A stretch of DNA of 64,000 nt from Bacteroidota bacterium (GTDB lineage Bacteria; Bacteroidota; Bacteroidia; Chitinophagales; Chitinophagaceae). The notes under the pieces were generated by a model, which was not told the origin of the DNA, did no database searches, and saw nothing but the letters and a program-made list of their open reading frames with translations. The stretch covers positions 62,001-126,000 of the forward strand of contig JAGWRO010000018.1 in NCBI GenBank assembly GCA_028876495.1, in the 5' to 3' direction. The translations under genes and the position numbers were made by a program. Below, one piece after another: positions 38,424 through 47,291 of this stretch. Position 1 is the stretch's first letter; each line of letters opens with the position of its first letter.

Positions 38424-38516
38424 AGTAAAATAATCAGTTGAATAGTTGCGTGATTAACCGAGAATTGTGTTTTTCTTTTTCTCAACTATTTTTTAATATT
38501 GGATTGAATATTATTT

Positions 38517-40664
38517 CTATATTTTTATTCGCAAGGCCACATTGAAAACTCTTCCATCTAATGGCGCATATATTTGCCTGAATTTTGGATCGCTGATGGG
38601 TGGGACCACAATATTTTCAAACCTTGTTTGCCTTACATCAAACAAATTTTCGCAATTGGCAATCAGGTCGAAATGTTTAAAATGTTTTTGCTCTATCAAT
38701 CCCGCAGTGAAATAACTTTTTGTCTTTGTATCAAAATCACGAAACATTGAAGAAACATAATAACCTTCAAAGGCAATAGAAAAATTATCTTCTTTTTCGT
38801 AAATGATGTCAATATTTACTTTATGCTTTGGCGTTAATGGAACAAAGGAATGCAGCGTATTGTATTTTCTGCGTGCATCTACAAAACTGTAACCAACATA
38901 GAATTGTAATTGGTCCAAAGTTAAGGTGAGATCGCTTTCGAAACCCTTTGTTAACAGCGGTTCGCTCTTATTTACAAAGTTAAAAGTATCTAATACCAAC
39001 GGGTTATTTACTTGCGTAATAAAAAACGACTGATTGAATGTTATTGAACTTTCATCGCCCCATCGTTTTTTATAATTAAAATCTAAATTTCCTCCGGTAG
39101 ACTTTTCAGCTTTAATGTTTTTTGATAAAGCCTGAATATTATTGATGCCAGCCTGTTCAGCATCTGTTGAAAAAATAGTGGGTAGTTTATATCCCAGTCC
39201 GCTACCGGCTCTCACATAAAATTCATTACTGAACTTGTACATTACGGCAAGGCGGGGCAATACGAAATAGCCAAATTGATTTTGATGATCCGTTCGCAAA
39301 CCTGCCTCCAAAGAAAATTTTTGTGTGGGCTTCCAGTCGTCCTGTAAAAAAATACCTATAGTACTATAATTATAATTTCTTTGCAAATGACTTTTAGTGG
39401 TGTCCTCCACAAATTTTTCTGTGGTTTCATTTATTCCTGTTATCAATTGCTGTTTGGCCATCTTAAAATTAAATGAAGCTTCGGTGTAGCTGCTTATTTG
39501 ATTGCCTTTAAAAGTGTAAGAAGTTTGATTAATTCCACGGTTGAAATTAGAAACACTGTTTTTTATGGTTAGTGATTGATGATCATCCAACTTTTTATCA
39601 AATTCAAATTGAGATGAAATACGATTGGAAATATTTTCTTCATAGTACCGGTGCAAACTATCAGTATGATTATTCAATACCAGCATATCACCGCCTTTTC
39701 TATTATCATAAGTTCCATTCAATCCAAAACGCAGTGTAGTTTTTGGATTAAAGTAATAATAAAATGTAGGGGCGATCGTAAAAGTTTTCGATTGGGGTAC
39801 ATCAGAAAAGCCATCTTTATTAACATCTGTTGCTTTTTGAAAATTATTGGCAGTAAGAAAAGTAACCCCAAATTTATTTAATCTCCTGGAAAAATATCCG
39901 TCAACATCTGTACCTGACAGAGAGGTCCGGTTAACAAGAAATGTCAATTCTCTTTTTTTCTGTGGTTTTTTTGAAACTAAATTTATGATACCGGCAATAG
40001 CATCGCTTCCATACAATGATGAAGCAGAACCTTTAATTATTTCGACCTGTTTTAAATCGAGCGGTGGAATTTGCATAATGCTTAGTCCCTGCGCAAAACT
40101 GCCATAGAGCGGGAAACCGTCCTTGAGTATTTGGGTGTATTTGCCATCAAGCCCCTGTAGTCGAATACTTACATTTCCATTTACCGCTGATGTTTGCTGC
40201 GCCTGAATGCCTGATGATTCCAATAAAAGTTTTGAAATGTTAGCGGGTTTAATATTGGTTTCTTCATTTACTTCATCTTTCGCAATTACTTCCACCCTTA
40301 CAGGGATGTCTTCAATGCGTGAATTGGTTCGTGTGGTGGTTACCACTATGTCCGATAATTCGCCACTTTCCTTTTGAAGATAAATATCAAATGGTTGCTG
40401 CTGAGCTATAGGAAATGAAAATTCCATTTCTTTTTTTTCATAACCGATAGATGAAAATACAATTTTGTATGTCCCGTTTGGAATGTTATTGATATTTAAT
40501 ATTCCGCTTGCATTCGAGGCTGCACCAAGTTTTAGTTTAGAAATGTATGTCGTTACAGAAGCGAGATTTTCGTTGGTGGTGCTGTCTTTTATAACAGCTT
40601 TAAAACTATTTTGCGCATGGGCAAAAAGCGGAAATAAAAATAATATGGTGATTAACTTTTTCAT
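38517..40664 (-). CDS. TonB-dependent receptor
   Basis: 715 aa. Signal peptide KKLITILFLFPLFAHAQ. CarboxypepD_reg-like domain at about 18-105. The plug includes VVTTTRTNSRIEDIPVRVEVI, SIRLQGLDGKYTQILKDGFPLYG and EIIKGSASSLYGSDAIAGIINLVSKKP near 210. The barrel ends GRVFNVALRIKI. This is the small-ligand receptor type (metal chelates, cobalamin or similar) and not SusC. It has no SusD partner. The cation-efflux-like gene on the other side of the next hypothetical gene hints at metal handling, but no specific ligand can be inferred. Confidence 0.92.
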   Translation of the reverse strand: MKKLITILFLFPLFAHAQNSFKAVIKDSTTNENLASVTTYISKLKLGAASNASGILNINNIPNGTYKIVFSSIGYEKKEMEFSFPIAQQQPFDIYLQKESGELSDIVVTTTRTNSRIEDIPVRVEVIAKDEVNEETNIKPANISKLLLESSGIQAQQTSAVNGNVSIRLQGLDGKYTQILKDGFPLYGSFAQGLSIMQIPPLDLKQVEIIKGSASSLYGSDAIAGIINLVSKKPQKKRELTFLVNRTSLSGTDVDGYFSRRLNKFGVTFLTANNFQKATDVNKDGFSDVPQSKTFTIAPTFYYYFNPKTTLRFGLNGTYDNRKGGDMLVLNNHTDSLHRYYEENISNRISSQFEFDKKLDDHQSLTIKNSVSNFNRGINQTSYTFKGNQISSYTEASFNFKMAKQQLITGINETTEKFVEDTTKSHLQRNYNYSTIGIFLQDDWKPTQKFSLEAGLRTDHQNQFGYFVLPRLAVMYKFSNEFYVRAGSGLGYKLPTIFSTDAEQAGINNIQALSKNIKAEKSTGGNLDFNYKKRWGDESSITFNQSFFITQVNNPLVLDTFNFVNKSEPLLTKGFESDLTLTLDQLQFYVGYSFVDARRKYNTLHSFVPLTPKHKVNIDIIYEKEDNFSIAFEGYYVSSMFRDFDTKTKSYFTAGLIEQKHFKHFDLIANCENLFDVRQTRFENIVVPPISDPKFRQIYAPLDGRVFNVALRIKI

Positions 40665-40748
40665 TGAAAAATATTACTTGAGGTGCATTAAAATATATAA
40701 ACAGCTATCCTTGCATGTGAAGAATAGCGAACAATATTTATAATGCTA

Positions 40749-41252
40749 TCAAATACGGAAACAATGAATAGCCAGAAACGCTTTTACTGAAGAGGTGTGT
40801 GGTGTACTGCTAAGAAGAATGTTTTTATAAGCAGGATATATGGAGGCAATGTAAGTGGTTTTCGAATTAACAATAACCTGCTTCTGATTATTATGTTTTA
40901 CTTTTTTTACAACAGTATTAGAGAATTGAGCTATATAATCACCGGAATTAGTATTAATATTTTTATCGCCTGTCCATTCAACGGAAGTCAATAAAAATAA
41001 AAACCCGGTAACTATAAGCAGGCTTTGCTTAATATACTTCCGCTTTAAAATATTAGCCATGAGAAAAACACCATGTTCAAAACCGGCCACCCTCTCAATA
41101 ATTCCAACAAAAAGATTAAATAAGATGGATAAGAGATTGCCCTTTTTGCGCCTGTTGGGTAAGATAACCTGACTGACTGTTTTATAGCTGAAGCGTAAAA
41201 TATCAATAATAAGAAGATATACTTTGTGTATTATTTTTTTTATTTCATTCAT
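40749..41252 (-). CDS. Hypothetical protein upstream of the TonB receptor
   Basis: 167 aa from the ATG at 41252. The family is not recognised. Two parts can be seen: a basic, partly hydrophobic N-terminus (LLIIDILRFSYKTVSQVILPNRRKK), and from an internal ATG at 41060 a signal-anchor-like segment (IKQSLLIVTGFLFLLTSVEW), with a polar tail. The internal start would give a 103-residue exported protein and may be the true one. The end (VKAFLAIHCFRI) is unusual. It lies 84 bases upstream of the receptor on the same strand and may be in its operon. Confidence 0.5.
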   Translation of the reverse strand: MNEIKKIIHKVYLLIIDILRFSYKTVSQVILPNRRKKGNLLSILFNLFVGIIERVAGFEHGVFLMANILKRKYIKQSLLIVTGFLFLLTSVEWTGDKNINTNSGDYIAQFSNTVVKKVKHNNQKQVIVNSKTTYIASIYPAYKNILLSSTPHTSSVKAFLAIHCFRI

Positions 41253-41450
41253 CAGGTTCCAGAAAGACTACAAAGGTAAGTTTTTAAATGGTTTTGGGTG
41301 GCTTAGCTCGCCTGGCTGCCATTTTTGTTTGAACTAACCCTTAAATTAAAAGAAACAGTAAACAGGTAAATTATTATGATTTTATTTCTGCTTCTCCTTC
41401 AATTTATTTCTGCATAAACCGAAATCAACGTCAATGCAGTGCATAAACAA

Positions 41451-41477
41451 TTGCGGCTACGAAAAATTGTAAGTTTG
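41451..41477 (+). promoter_or_regulatory. Possible promoter of the cation transporter gene
   Basis: TTG at 41451-41453 and TAAGTTTG at 41470-41477 match the Bacteroidota -33/-7 elements with 16 bases between, one short of the usual range. The ATG follows 13 bases after the -7 element. Confidence 0.45.
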
Positions 41478-41490
41478 CAAAATTGAATTA

Positions 41491-42138
41491 ATGGCAAATA
41501 CAACCTTACGTATCGAAAAACTTTATAAATGGGCGTTAGGCCTTGCGATTTTTACCATTGTTTATAACACTGCCGAAGGGCTTATTTCAACCTGGCTGGG
41601 TTATGAAGACAGAACGCTTGCTTTATTTGGCTTTGGTGCAGATAGTTTCATTGAAGTAATATCAGGCATCGGGATCGCTCACATGGTACTTCGGATACAG
41701 CAAAATCATAAAAGCAAAAGAGATAAGTTTGAAAGAACGGCTTTAAAAATAACCGGCTTTTCTTTTTATGCATTAGTTATTGGACTTGTGGTTACAAGTG
41801 TTTATAATATTTATACTGGACATAAACCGGAAACCACTTTTTGGGGCCTTGTTATTTCATTAATTTCAATATTAGTAATGTGGTTTTTGCTTGCTACAAA
41901 AACAAAAACGGGCAAACTATTAAACTCGGAGGCAATATTGTCTGATGCCGGATGTACAAGGGTTTGTATTTACATGTCTGTTATTTTATTGATAAGCAGT
42001 GGAGTTTATGAACTAACTTCTTTCGCATATATTGACAGTATCGGCACACTTGGACCTTCATACTTTGCTTTTAAAGAAGGAAAAGAATGTTTTGAAAAAG
42101 CAAACAGCGATAAATATTGCTCCTGTAAACCTGTATGA
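41491..42138 (+). CDS. Cation-efflux-family-like membrane protein
   Basis: 215 aa with about six hydrophobic segments (WALGLAIFTIVYNTAEGLIS, SFYALVIGLVVTSVYNI, FWGLVISLISILVMWFLL, VCIYMSVILLISSGVYELT). The layout and the acidic residue in GADSFIEVISG recall the membrane domain of cation diffusion facilitators, but the typical cytoplasmic metal-binding domain is missing and the tail ends in a Cys pair (YCSCKPV). It could efflux divalent metal ions or be a reduced family member. It is divergent from the TonB receptor/hypothetical pair. Confidence 0.75.
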   Translation: MANTTLRIEKLYKWALGLAIFTIVYNTAEGLISTWLGYEDRTLALFGFGADSFIEVISGIGIAHMVLRIQQNHKSKRDKFERTALKITGFSFYALVIGLVVTSVYNIYTGHKPETTFWGLVISLISILVMWFLLATKTKTGKLLNSEAILSDAGCTRVCIYMSVILLISSGVYELTSFAYIDSIGTLGPSYFAFKEGKECFEKANSDKYCSCKPV

Positions 42139-42142
42139 CTAT

Positions 42143-42178
42143 CCGTTACCCAATCTGCTCTGCCAACTTCGCCACGGC
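42143..42178 (-). other. tRNA-like 5' fragment
   Basis: Read on the minus strand, this stretch starts GCCGTGGCGAAGTTGGCAGA and looks like an acceptor strand and D-arm of a tRNA (the GGCGAAxTTGGCAGA pattern of leucine tRNAs). No anticodon arm, T-arm or 3' acceptor strand follows, so it is at best a fragment. It is five bases past the stop of the cation transporter gene. Confidence 0.35.
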
Positions 42179-42192
42179 AAAATAAAAATTTA

Positions 42193-42211
42193 AATTATTT
42201 GTGGGTTTACT
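42193..42211 (+). repeat. Short intergenic repeat, copy A (AATTATTTGTGGGTTTACT)
   Basis: This 19-base string recurs exactly at 49092-49110. Related forms with the end GTTTACTG lie at 45130-45144 and 47167-47181. All four lie within 60 bases downstream of a stop codon. Confidence 0.6.
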
Positions 42212-42238
42212 TTAGTGAAGAAAATAAAAAATATAGAA

Positions 42239-42260
42239 CCTGCCTGTCTGCCGGCAGGCA
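42239..42260. repeat. GC-rich palindrome
   Basis: TGCCTGTCTGCCGGCAGGCA (42241-42260) has outer arms TGCCTG/CAGGCA and an inner perfect palindrome CTGCCGGCAG. It stands out from the AT-rich surroundings. Such palindromes are scattered in many Bacteroidota genomes. No other copy was seen in this window. Confidence 0.6.
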
Positions 42261-42343
42261 AAGAATATCGAATGATGAAGTAAAGAAAACACGATCACTT
42301 AAATTATATAGTATATTCGACGTATAATACAAACGTTATTGCT

Positions 42344-43585
42344 ATGAATAATTGGCGAATCAAAGTTTCTCTTTTTATCAATTATTTTGTCTTTGCCATC
42401 CTGCTCAACAGTGTTGGCACAGTGATTTTACAGGTACAGAATAATTATAGCGTCACGCAGGGAGCGGCAAGTATTTTAGAAGCATTCAAAGATCTTAGTA
42501 TTGCCATCGCTTCTTTCCTGGTTGCATCTTACATCACAAGAATCGGCTATAAACGCTCGATGCTGCTGGCTTTGGCGTTGGTTATCATTGCTTGTTTGAT
42601 TATGCCGGTTGTGGGCGGCTTTGCCATGACGAAAATCTTATTTGCTGTTACCGGTGTCAGCTTTGCGTTGATAAAAGTTTCGGTGTATGCCACTATCGGA
42701 CTGGTTACTTCCAATAAAAAAGATCACGCCAGTTTTATGAATTTCATCGAATCATTTTTTATGATCGGCATTCTTGCGGGCTACTTTATTTTCGGCGCTT
42801 TCGTTGATAATAATAATCCTGCTTCTACTTCGTGGCTCTGTGTTTATTATTTGTTGGCAGGCATTTCTGCAGCCGCATTTATATTGTTGCTTACTTCTAA
42901 ATTGGACGAATCATCTGTAAAAGAAGAAGAAGGCAAATCTTTTGTAAAAGATTTTGCAGATATGGTAAAACTGGCTATCAGGCCATTAGTTTTAATTTTT
43001 ATCATCAGCGCTTTTTTTTATGTCTTGATAGAACAAAGCATAATGAGCTGGCTACCTACTTTTAACAGCCAGGTTTTACATTTATCTACCAGGCTTAGCA
43101 TACAAATGGCCAGCATCCTGGCCATATCAACTGCTATTGGCAGGTTTATTGCGGGGTTTCTTTTAAGAAAAATTCATTGGCTTAAAGTAATTATTGCGTG
43201 TCTTTTATTGGCAGCGGTGTTAGTGGTTTTGGTAATTCCGCTGGCTTCCAAAATTCATATTATTTCGGTAGACAGTTGGCTGGCAGCGCCTTTCGTGGCC
43301 TATATGTTTCCATTGATCGGATTATTAATAGCACCGGTTTATCCTGCCATCAATTCGGTAATCTTAAGTTCGTTGCCGTTAAGACAACAAGGACCAATGA
43401 GCGGTTTAATTGTAATTTTTTCTGCATTAGGCGGAACTACCGGCTCCATCATCACGGGGCACATCTTTGAAGCTTATGGAGGCCAAACCGCTTTTTATTT
43501 TTCATTGGTGCCTATCACGATCCTGATCATCAGCCTGATTTTTTTCAACCGGCTACAAAAGAAAGAAGCGGTAGTTGCTACTTAG
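42344..43585 (+). CDS. MFS transporter (3), linked to trehalase
   Basis: 413 aa, about 12 hydrophobic segments, with no N-terminal extension and no close likeness to the two carriers in the CMD locus. Loop features: YITRIGYKRSMLLAL after helix 2, and the acidic central loop KLDESSVKEEEGKSFVKDFADM between helices 6 and 7. The C-terminal half contains AGFLLRKIHWLKVI. It resembles sugar-type MFS carriers such as the FucP-like group. It lies 27 bases before the trehalase gene, so a disaccharide, perhaps trehalose, is the likely cargo by context. Confidence 0.85.
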   Translation: MNNWRIKVSLFINYFVFAILLNSVGTVILQVQNNYSVTQGAASILEAFKDLSIAIASFLVASYITRIGYKRSMLLALALVIIACLIMPVVGGFAMTKILFAVTGVSFALIKVSVYATIGLVTSNKKDHASFMNFIESFFMIGILAGYFIFGAFVDNNNPASTSWLCVYYLLAGISAAAFILLLTSKLDESSVKEEEGKSFVKDFADMVKLAIRPLVLIFIISAFFYVLIEQSIMSWLPTFNSQVLHLSTRLSIQMASILAISTAIGRFIAGFLLRKIHWLKVIIACLLLAAVLVVLVIPLASKIHIISVDSWLAAPFVAYMFPLIGLLIAPVYPAINSVILSSLPLRQQGPMSGLIVIFSALGGTTGSIITGHIFEAYGGQTAFYFSLVPITILIISLIFFNRLQKKEAVVAT

Positions 43586-43612
43586 CATTTTTTTATTAAC
43601 ATTAAAAAAATT

Positions 43613-45112
43613 ATGGAAATAAAATATATTTTTTCAATGGGAGAATTGTTTGAAAGGGTTCAGATGGAAGATGTTTTTCCGGATAACAAAACTTTTGTTG
43701 ATTGCACACCTAACGCTGCTTTATCGTATATACGTAACAGTTATGAAAAAGAAAAAAACAATCCCGGTTTCAGTCTCCCGGCTTTTGTTCACCAACATTT
43801 TACTTTGCCAAAAGAGATAGAAACCGATTTTGTAAGTGTAAAAGGAAGGCCGGTTAAAGAGCATATCGAAAAACTTTGGGATGTGCTTACCAGGCAACCG
43901 GAAGAATCGCATAACTCACTAGTGCCTTTGCCGAAATCCTATATTGTTCCCGGTGGCAGGTTTCGCGAAATTTATTATTGGGACAGTTACTTTACCATGC
44001 TCGGTTTGCAGGTATCAAAAAGAACTGACCTTATTGAAAACATGGTTGATAATTTTTGTTTCCTCATCGATAGTTTCGGGTATATCCCTAATGGAAACCG
44101 GACCTATTATCTGGGCAGGTCACAACCGCCTTTTTTTGCCTGCATGGTCAGCTTGCTCAGCGAAGAAAAAGGAGAAGATATTTTAGTGAAGTATTTACCG
44201 CAACTAATAAAAGAATATAAATTCTGGATGAAGGGAAAATCGCTGGTGAATCTTAAAAGTTCTTCGCTTCATCATGTTGCCATGCTGCCTGATAAAAGCA
44301 TTTTAAATCATTATTGGGATGCCTCAGATACTCCACGACCTGAAGCCTACAAGCATGAGGTAGCGTTGGCAAAGAATGCTAAAAATAAAAAAAAGTTGTA
44401 CCACCATCTTCGCGCTGCCGCAGAATCAGGCTGGGATTTTTCTGCGCGCTGGTTTAAAATAAAAGGCGATTTTTCAAGTATCCATGCAACAGAAATTATT
44501 CCGGTTGACCTCAATTGTCTTTTGCTGAATCTTGAGCAAACGATAGCAAAGGCTTACCAGGTGTCGGGCGAAATGGCCACCGCCGAAAAATACAACAGCC
44601 TCGCAAAGCAACGGAAAAAAAATATCGATAAATATTGCTGGAATGAAGAGCAAGGATTTTATTTCGATTTTGATCAGGCAGAAAATAAACAGAAAGAGGT
44701 GTTTACGCTGGCAGCAGTTTTCCCGTTGTTTTTTGGAATAGCTTCGCATGAGCAGGCTGCAGGAGTAGCCAAAGTGTTGAAGAAAAAATTTCTTTCATAC
44801 GGCGGTCTTATTTCCACGCTTGAAACTACCAACCAGCAATGGGATGCGCCAAATGGCTGGGCGCCTTTACAATGGGTGGCTGTGCAAGGGCTGGCCAAAT
44901 ATGGTTTTCCTGATCTTGCCATCGATATCGCCAAACGCTGGCTGGCTATTAATAAGAAAGTGTATGAAGAAACCGGGAAAATGATGGAGAAATACAATGT
45001 AGTAGCTACCGATCTGAAAGCCGGTGGCGGGGAATATCCTGCCCAGGATGGTTTTGGCTGGACAAATGGTGTTTATCTTGCTTTGGATAAATGGTTGAAC
45101 GAAATTCATTAA
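43613..45112 (+). CDS. treF: Trehalase, glycoside hydrolase family 37
   Basis: 499 aa, no signal peptide, so cytoplasmic. Family signatures are complete: signature 1 PGGRFREIYYWDSYFTMLGL near 110 and signature 2 QWDAPNGWAPLQW near 404. The acid is probably the Asp of ESGWDFSARWF and the base the Glu of MMEKYNV, by analogy to E. coli trehalases. The start (FSMGELFERVQMEDVFPDNKTFVDCTP) is that of cytoplasmic TreF-type enzymes. It splits trehalose to two glucose units. With the MFS carrier 27 bases upstream it forms a two-gene uptake-and-cleavage unit. Confidence 0.93.
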   Translation: MEIKYIFSMGELFERVQMEDVFPDNKTFVDCTPNAALSYIRNSYEKEKNNPGFSLPAFVHQHFTLPKEIETDFVSVKGRPVKEHIEKLWDVLTRQPEESHNSLVPLPKSYIVPGGRFREIYYWDSYFTMLGLQVSKRTDLIENMVDNFCFLIDSFGYIPNGNRTYYLGRSQPPFFACMVSLLSEEKGEDILVKYLPQLIKEYKFWMKGKSLVNLKSSSLHHVAMLPDKSILNHYWDASDTPRPEAYKHEVALAKNAKNKKKLYHHLRAAAESGWDFSARWFKIKGDFSSIHATEIIPVDLNCLLLNLEQTIAKAYQVSGEMATAEKYNSLAKQRKKNIDKYCWNEEQGFYFDFDQAENKQKEVFTLAAVFPLFFGIASHEQAAGVAKVLKKKFLSYGGLISTLETTNQQWDAPNGWAPLQWVAVQGLAKYGFPDLAIDIAKRWLAINKKVYEETGKMMEKYNVVATDLKAGGGEYPAQDGFGWTNGVYLALDKWLNEIH

Positions 45113-45129
45113 AATAAAAATCCCCGCTA

Positions 45130-45144
45130 TTTGCTCGTTTACTG
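45130..45144 (+). repeat. Short intergenic repeat, copy C (TTTGCTCGTTTACTG)
   Basis: The same 15 bases occur at 47167-47181. The last eight, GTTTACTG, are shared with copy B, and copy A has GTTTACTT. This copy lies 17 bases after the trehalase stop and just before the stop of the convergent App1-type gene. Confidence 0.55.
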
Positions 45145-45152
45145 TTTCTGAT

Positions 45153-46229
45153 TTATCTCAAAAGTTGACTCTTATCAATCAAACCGATCATTTCTGAATG
45201 AATGACGGCCTTTGAACTGTGTTTAAAATAGCAACAATGAACACCGTGGCTTTCAATTTCTTTTATCCTGTTTTCTGTTTCTACATTTTTTGTTTTACCA
45301 ACCTGCCGGATATAAACAGCAAATATTTTTTTGGGGAAATGATTTACCACTGAAAAATATATATCTACATCTATTTGAGAATCGTCGCCCAATAAGACAA
45401 ATTGCAAATGGGGAAAAGCCTCTATCACACGAACGATGCGGGTGAATTTGGTCATTAAATTATTTGAACCCGATTTCCATAACTGCATAATTCTTTTTAG
45501 AGCACTTAACAGGTAAATACCTTTCGGTAATTCATTTACCCTGGAAAATTCAGTGATCAAATTATAAAGATTCCATTCGCTTCCTGAAACATAAAAAAAA
45601 GGATTGCAGTTACCCTCAAACTGGTCGTGCCGCGCAAGAAGTTGATAGTGATTTACCACGCCTTTAAAAGGTTGGCGATTGTGCGCATTTTTGGTAAACA
45701 ACACATACAATTTTCTTCTCAGCCTCGCAGAATGAGATATTAAAAACGTGTCATCAATATCAGAGATAAAACCATGCTGCGAAGGAAAAGGAACATAAAT
45801 TTCACCAACACATTGCACAACACTCAACCGGTAATCCTCTTCTTCAAGTCTTGCCAAAACCTTTTGCCATCCTTTGTTTGGAGGCACTTCGGGACAAAAT
45901 TCGAAACGAAAAAATCCGTCATCGCCTGCTTGGGTATGATGAATAATCCCCTGCCATTCTATCGAAATCTTTGCATCAGCAAAAGGAATTACCATAAATA
46001 ACCTTAGCATTGAAAATAAATTAACGAACCAATTTGTGCGAAACGTTTTTCGTGGAAAAGGGCTTAGTTTCAGCACATGGCCATACACAATTATTTTTTC
46101 ATCATTCCCAAAACCATGATACACCTTTATCACAGGATGATAATTAAGCCTAAATAAAAAAAATATTTTTCTTTTTATCTTTTTGGCGAGTGAAATTTTC
46201 TTTTCTTTATGTTCTGAATGTATTTTCAT
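45153..46229 (-). CDS. App1-type phosphatidate phosphatase family protein (DUF2183)
   Basis: 358 aa. An N-terminal basic region (HKEKKISLAKKIKRKIFFLFRLNY) may bind membranes. The DUF2183 domain contains the HAD-like catalytic motif DIDDTF near residue 157 and FFYVSGSEWNLYNLI near 215, then FVLLGDDSQIDVDIY near 290 for metal binding. Yeast App1 is a phosphatidate phosphatase of this family, so removal of phosphate from phosphatidate to give diacylglycerol is likely. The gene is divergent from a diacylglycerol-kinase-type gene, with only 19 bases between the two ATGs. Confidence 0.85.
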   Translation of the reverse strand: MKIHSEHKEKKISLAKKIKRKIFFLFRLNYHPVIKVYHGFGNDEKIIVYGHVLKLSPFPRKTFRTNWFVNLFSMLRLFMVIPFADAKISIEWQGIIHHTQAGDDGFFRFEFCPEVPPNKGWQKVLARLEEEDYRLSVVQCVGEIYVPFPSQHGFISDIDDTFLISHSARLRRKLYVLFTKNAHNRQPFKGVVNHYQLLARHDQFEGNCNPFFYVSGSEWNLYNLITEFSRVNELPKGIYLLSALKRIMQLWKSGSNNLMTKFTRIVRVIEAFPHLQFVLLGDDSQIDVDIYFSVVNHFPKKIFAVYIRQVGKTKNVETENRIKEIESHGVHCCYFKHSSKAVIHSEMIGLIDKSQLLR

Positions 46230-46248
46230 TAATTACTTTCAAAATAAA

Positions 46249-47157
46249 ATGGAGCCATCTTTCACTTTAAATATATTATTTATTATCAATCCCGCATCAG
46301 GTGGCAAGAAAAAAATTAAATGGGAACCAATAATTCGTAATTATTTCAAACAACTTTCTTACCAGATTGATTTTTTTATCTTAAGAGGAAACGGAGATGC
46401 TTCTTCAGTAGGGCATTGGATAAAAAAATTAGCGCCTCAAAAAGTAGTAGCCGTAGGAGGCGACGGAACCATTTCCATGGTGGCGGAACAATTGATGGGC
46501 ACTTCAATTCCTATGGGCATTCTTCGTGGCGGTTCGGCCAATGGTATGGCCACAGAATTGGATATTCCCCAGAATCCAACGAAGGCATTAGAGACCATAT
46601 TAAAAGGCGACATTATAAAATGTGATGTGGTAAAAATAAATGATAAAGAGATATGCATACATTTAAGTGATCTGGGAATGAATGCGAGGATGGTAAAATA
46701 TTATCATAAAAACGCTATTCATGGTATGTGGGGCTATAGCCGAATGATTCTTAAGATATTGATCCAGGGAAAACCGGTAATCTCTCATATTTCGGCTGAT
46801 AATTTGGAAACTGATATACCGGCTTACATGATCGTAATTGCCAATGCCTCAAAATACGGAACAGGAGCGGTTATTAACCCAAAAGGTTCTATTGATGACG
46901 GCAAGTTTGAGTTGGTAGTGGTAAGGCAAATTTCTTTTATTGAATTTGTAAAAATGTTTTTAAAAAGAACCCGTTTCGATCCTAAAAAAGTGGAGATATT
47001 TCAAACTACTAAAGCCTTAATCACCACTAAAAGAGCTAATCATTTCCAGGTAGATGGCGAATACATTGGTAAAGTAAACCGGGTATCTGCTGTTGTAATG
47101 CCTTCTGCTATTCATGTAATTATTCCAAATGAAAGTGCGGATCTTTCAAAACAGTAA
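46249..47157 (+). CDS. Diacylglycerol kinase / YegS-type lipid kinase
   Basis: 302 aa from the ATG at 46249; an in-frame start 22 codons earlier would overlap the divergent gene. N-terminal NPASGGKKK, the nucleotide motif VVAVGGDGTISMVAEQL, the following GILRGGSANGMATEL, and the C-terminal FQVDGEYIGKVNRVSAVV define the DAGK catalytic family. It would phosphorylate diacylglycerol or another lipid with ATP. It performs the reverse of the App1-type reaction, and the two genes start almost back to back. Confidence 0.88.
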   Translation: MEPSFTLNILFIINPASGGKKKIKWEPIIRNYFKQLSYQIDFFILRGNGDASSVGHWIKKLAPQKVVAVGGDGTISMVAEQLMGTSIPMGILRGGSANGMATELDIPQNPTKALETILKGDIIKCDVVKINDKEICIHLSDLGMNARMVKYYHKNAIHGMWGYSRMILKILIQGKPVISHISADNLETDIPAYMIVIANASKYGTGAVINPKGSIDDGKFELVVVRQISFIEFVKMFLKRTRFDPKKVEIFQTTKALITTKRANHFQVDGEYIGKVNRVSAVVMPSAIHVIIPNESADLSKQ

Positions 47158-47166
47158 TTGTAATTT

Positions 47167-47181
47167 TTTGCTCGTTTACTG
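47167..47181 (+). repeat. Short intergenic repeat, copy D (TTTGCTCGTTTACTG)
   Basis: Identical to 45130-45144, nine bases past the lipid kinase stop. The gap that follows (to 47291) has no gene. Confidence 0.55.
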
Positions 47182-47291
47182 CATTAATCTGCTACTTTTT
47201 TCTTTTCTCAATAAAGTAAACCATACTTAATAGAATTGATTTATGAAATGCCATGCTACAGGTTTTTAATTGCAATTGATGAAACAGGGCA

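Noticed and set aside
42143..42178. Complete tRNA gene
   Set aside because: Only a D-arm-like and acceptor-like part is visible; no anticodon or T-arm follows, so not called as a tRNA.
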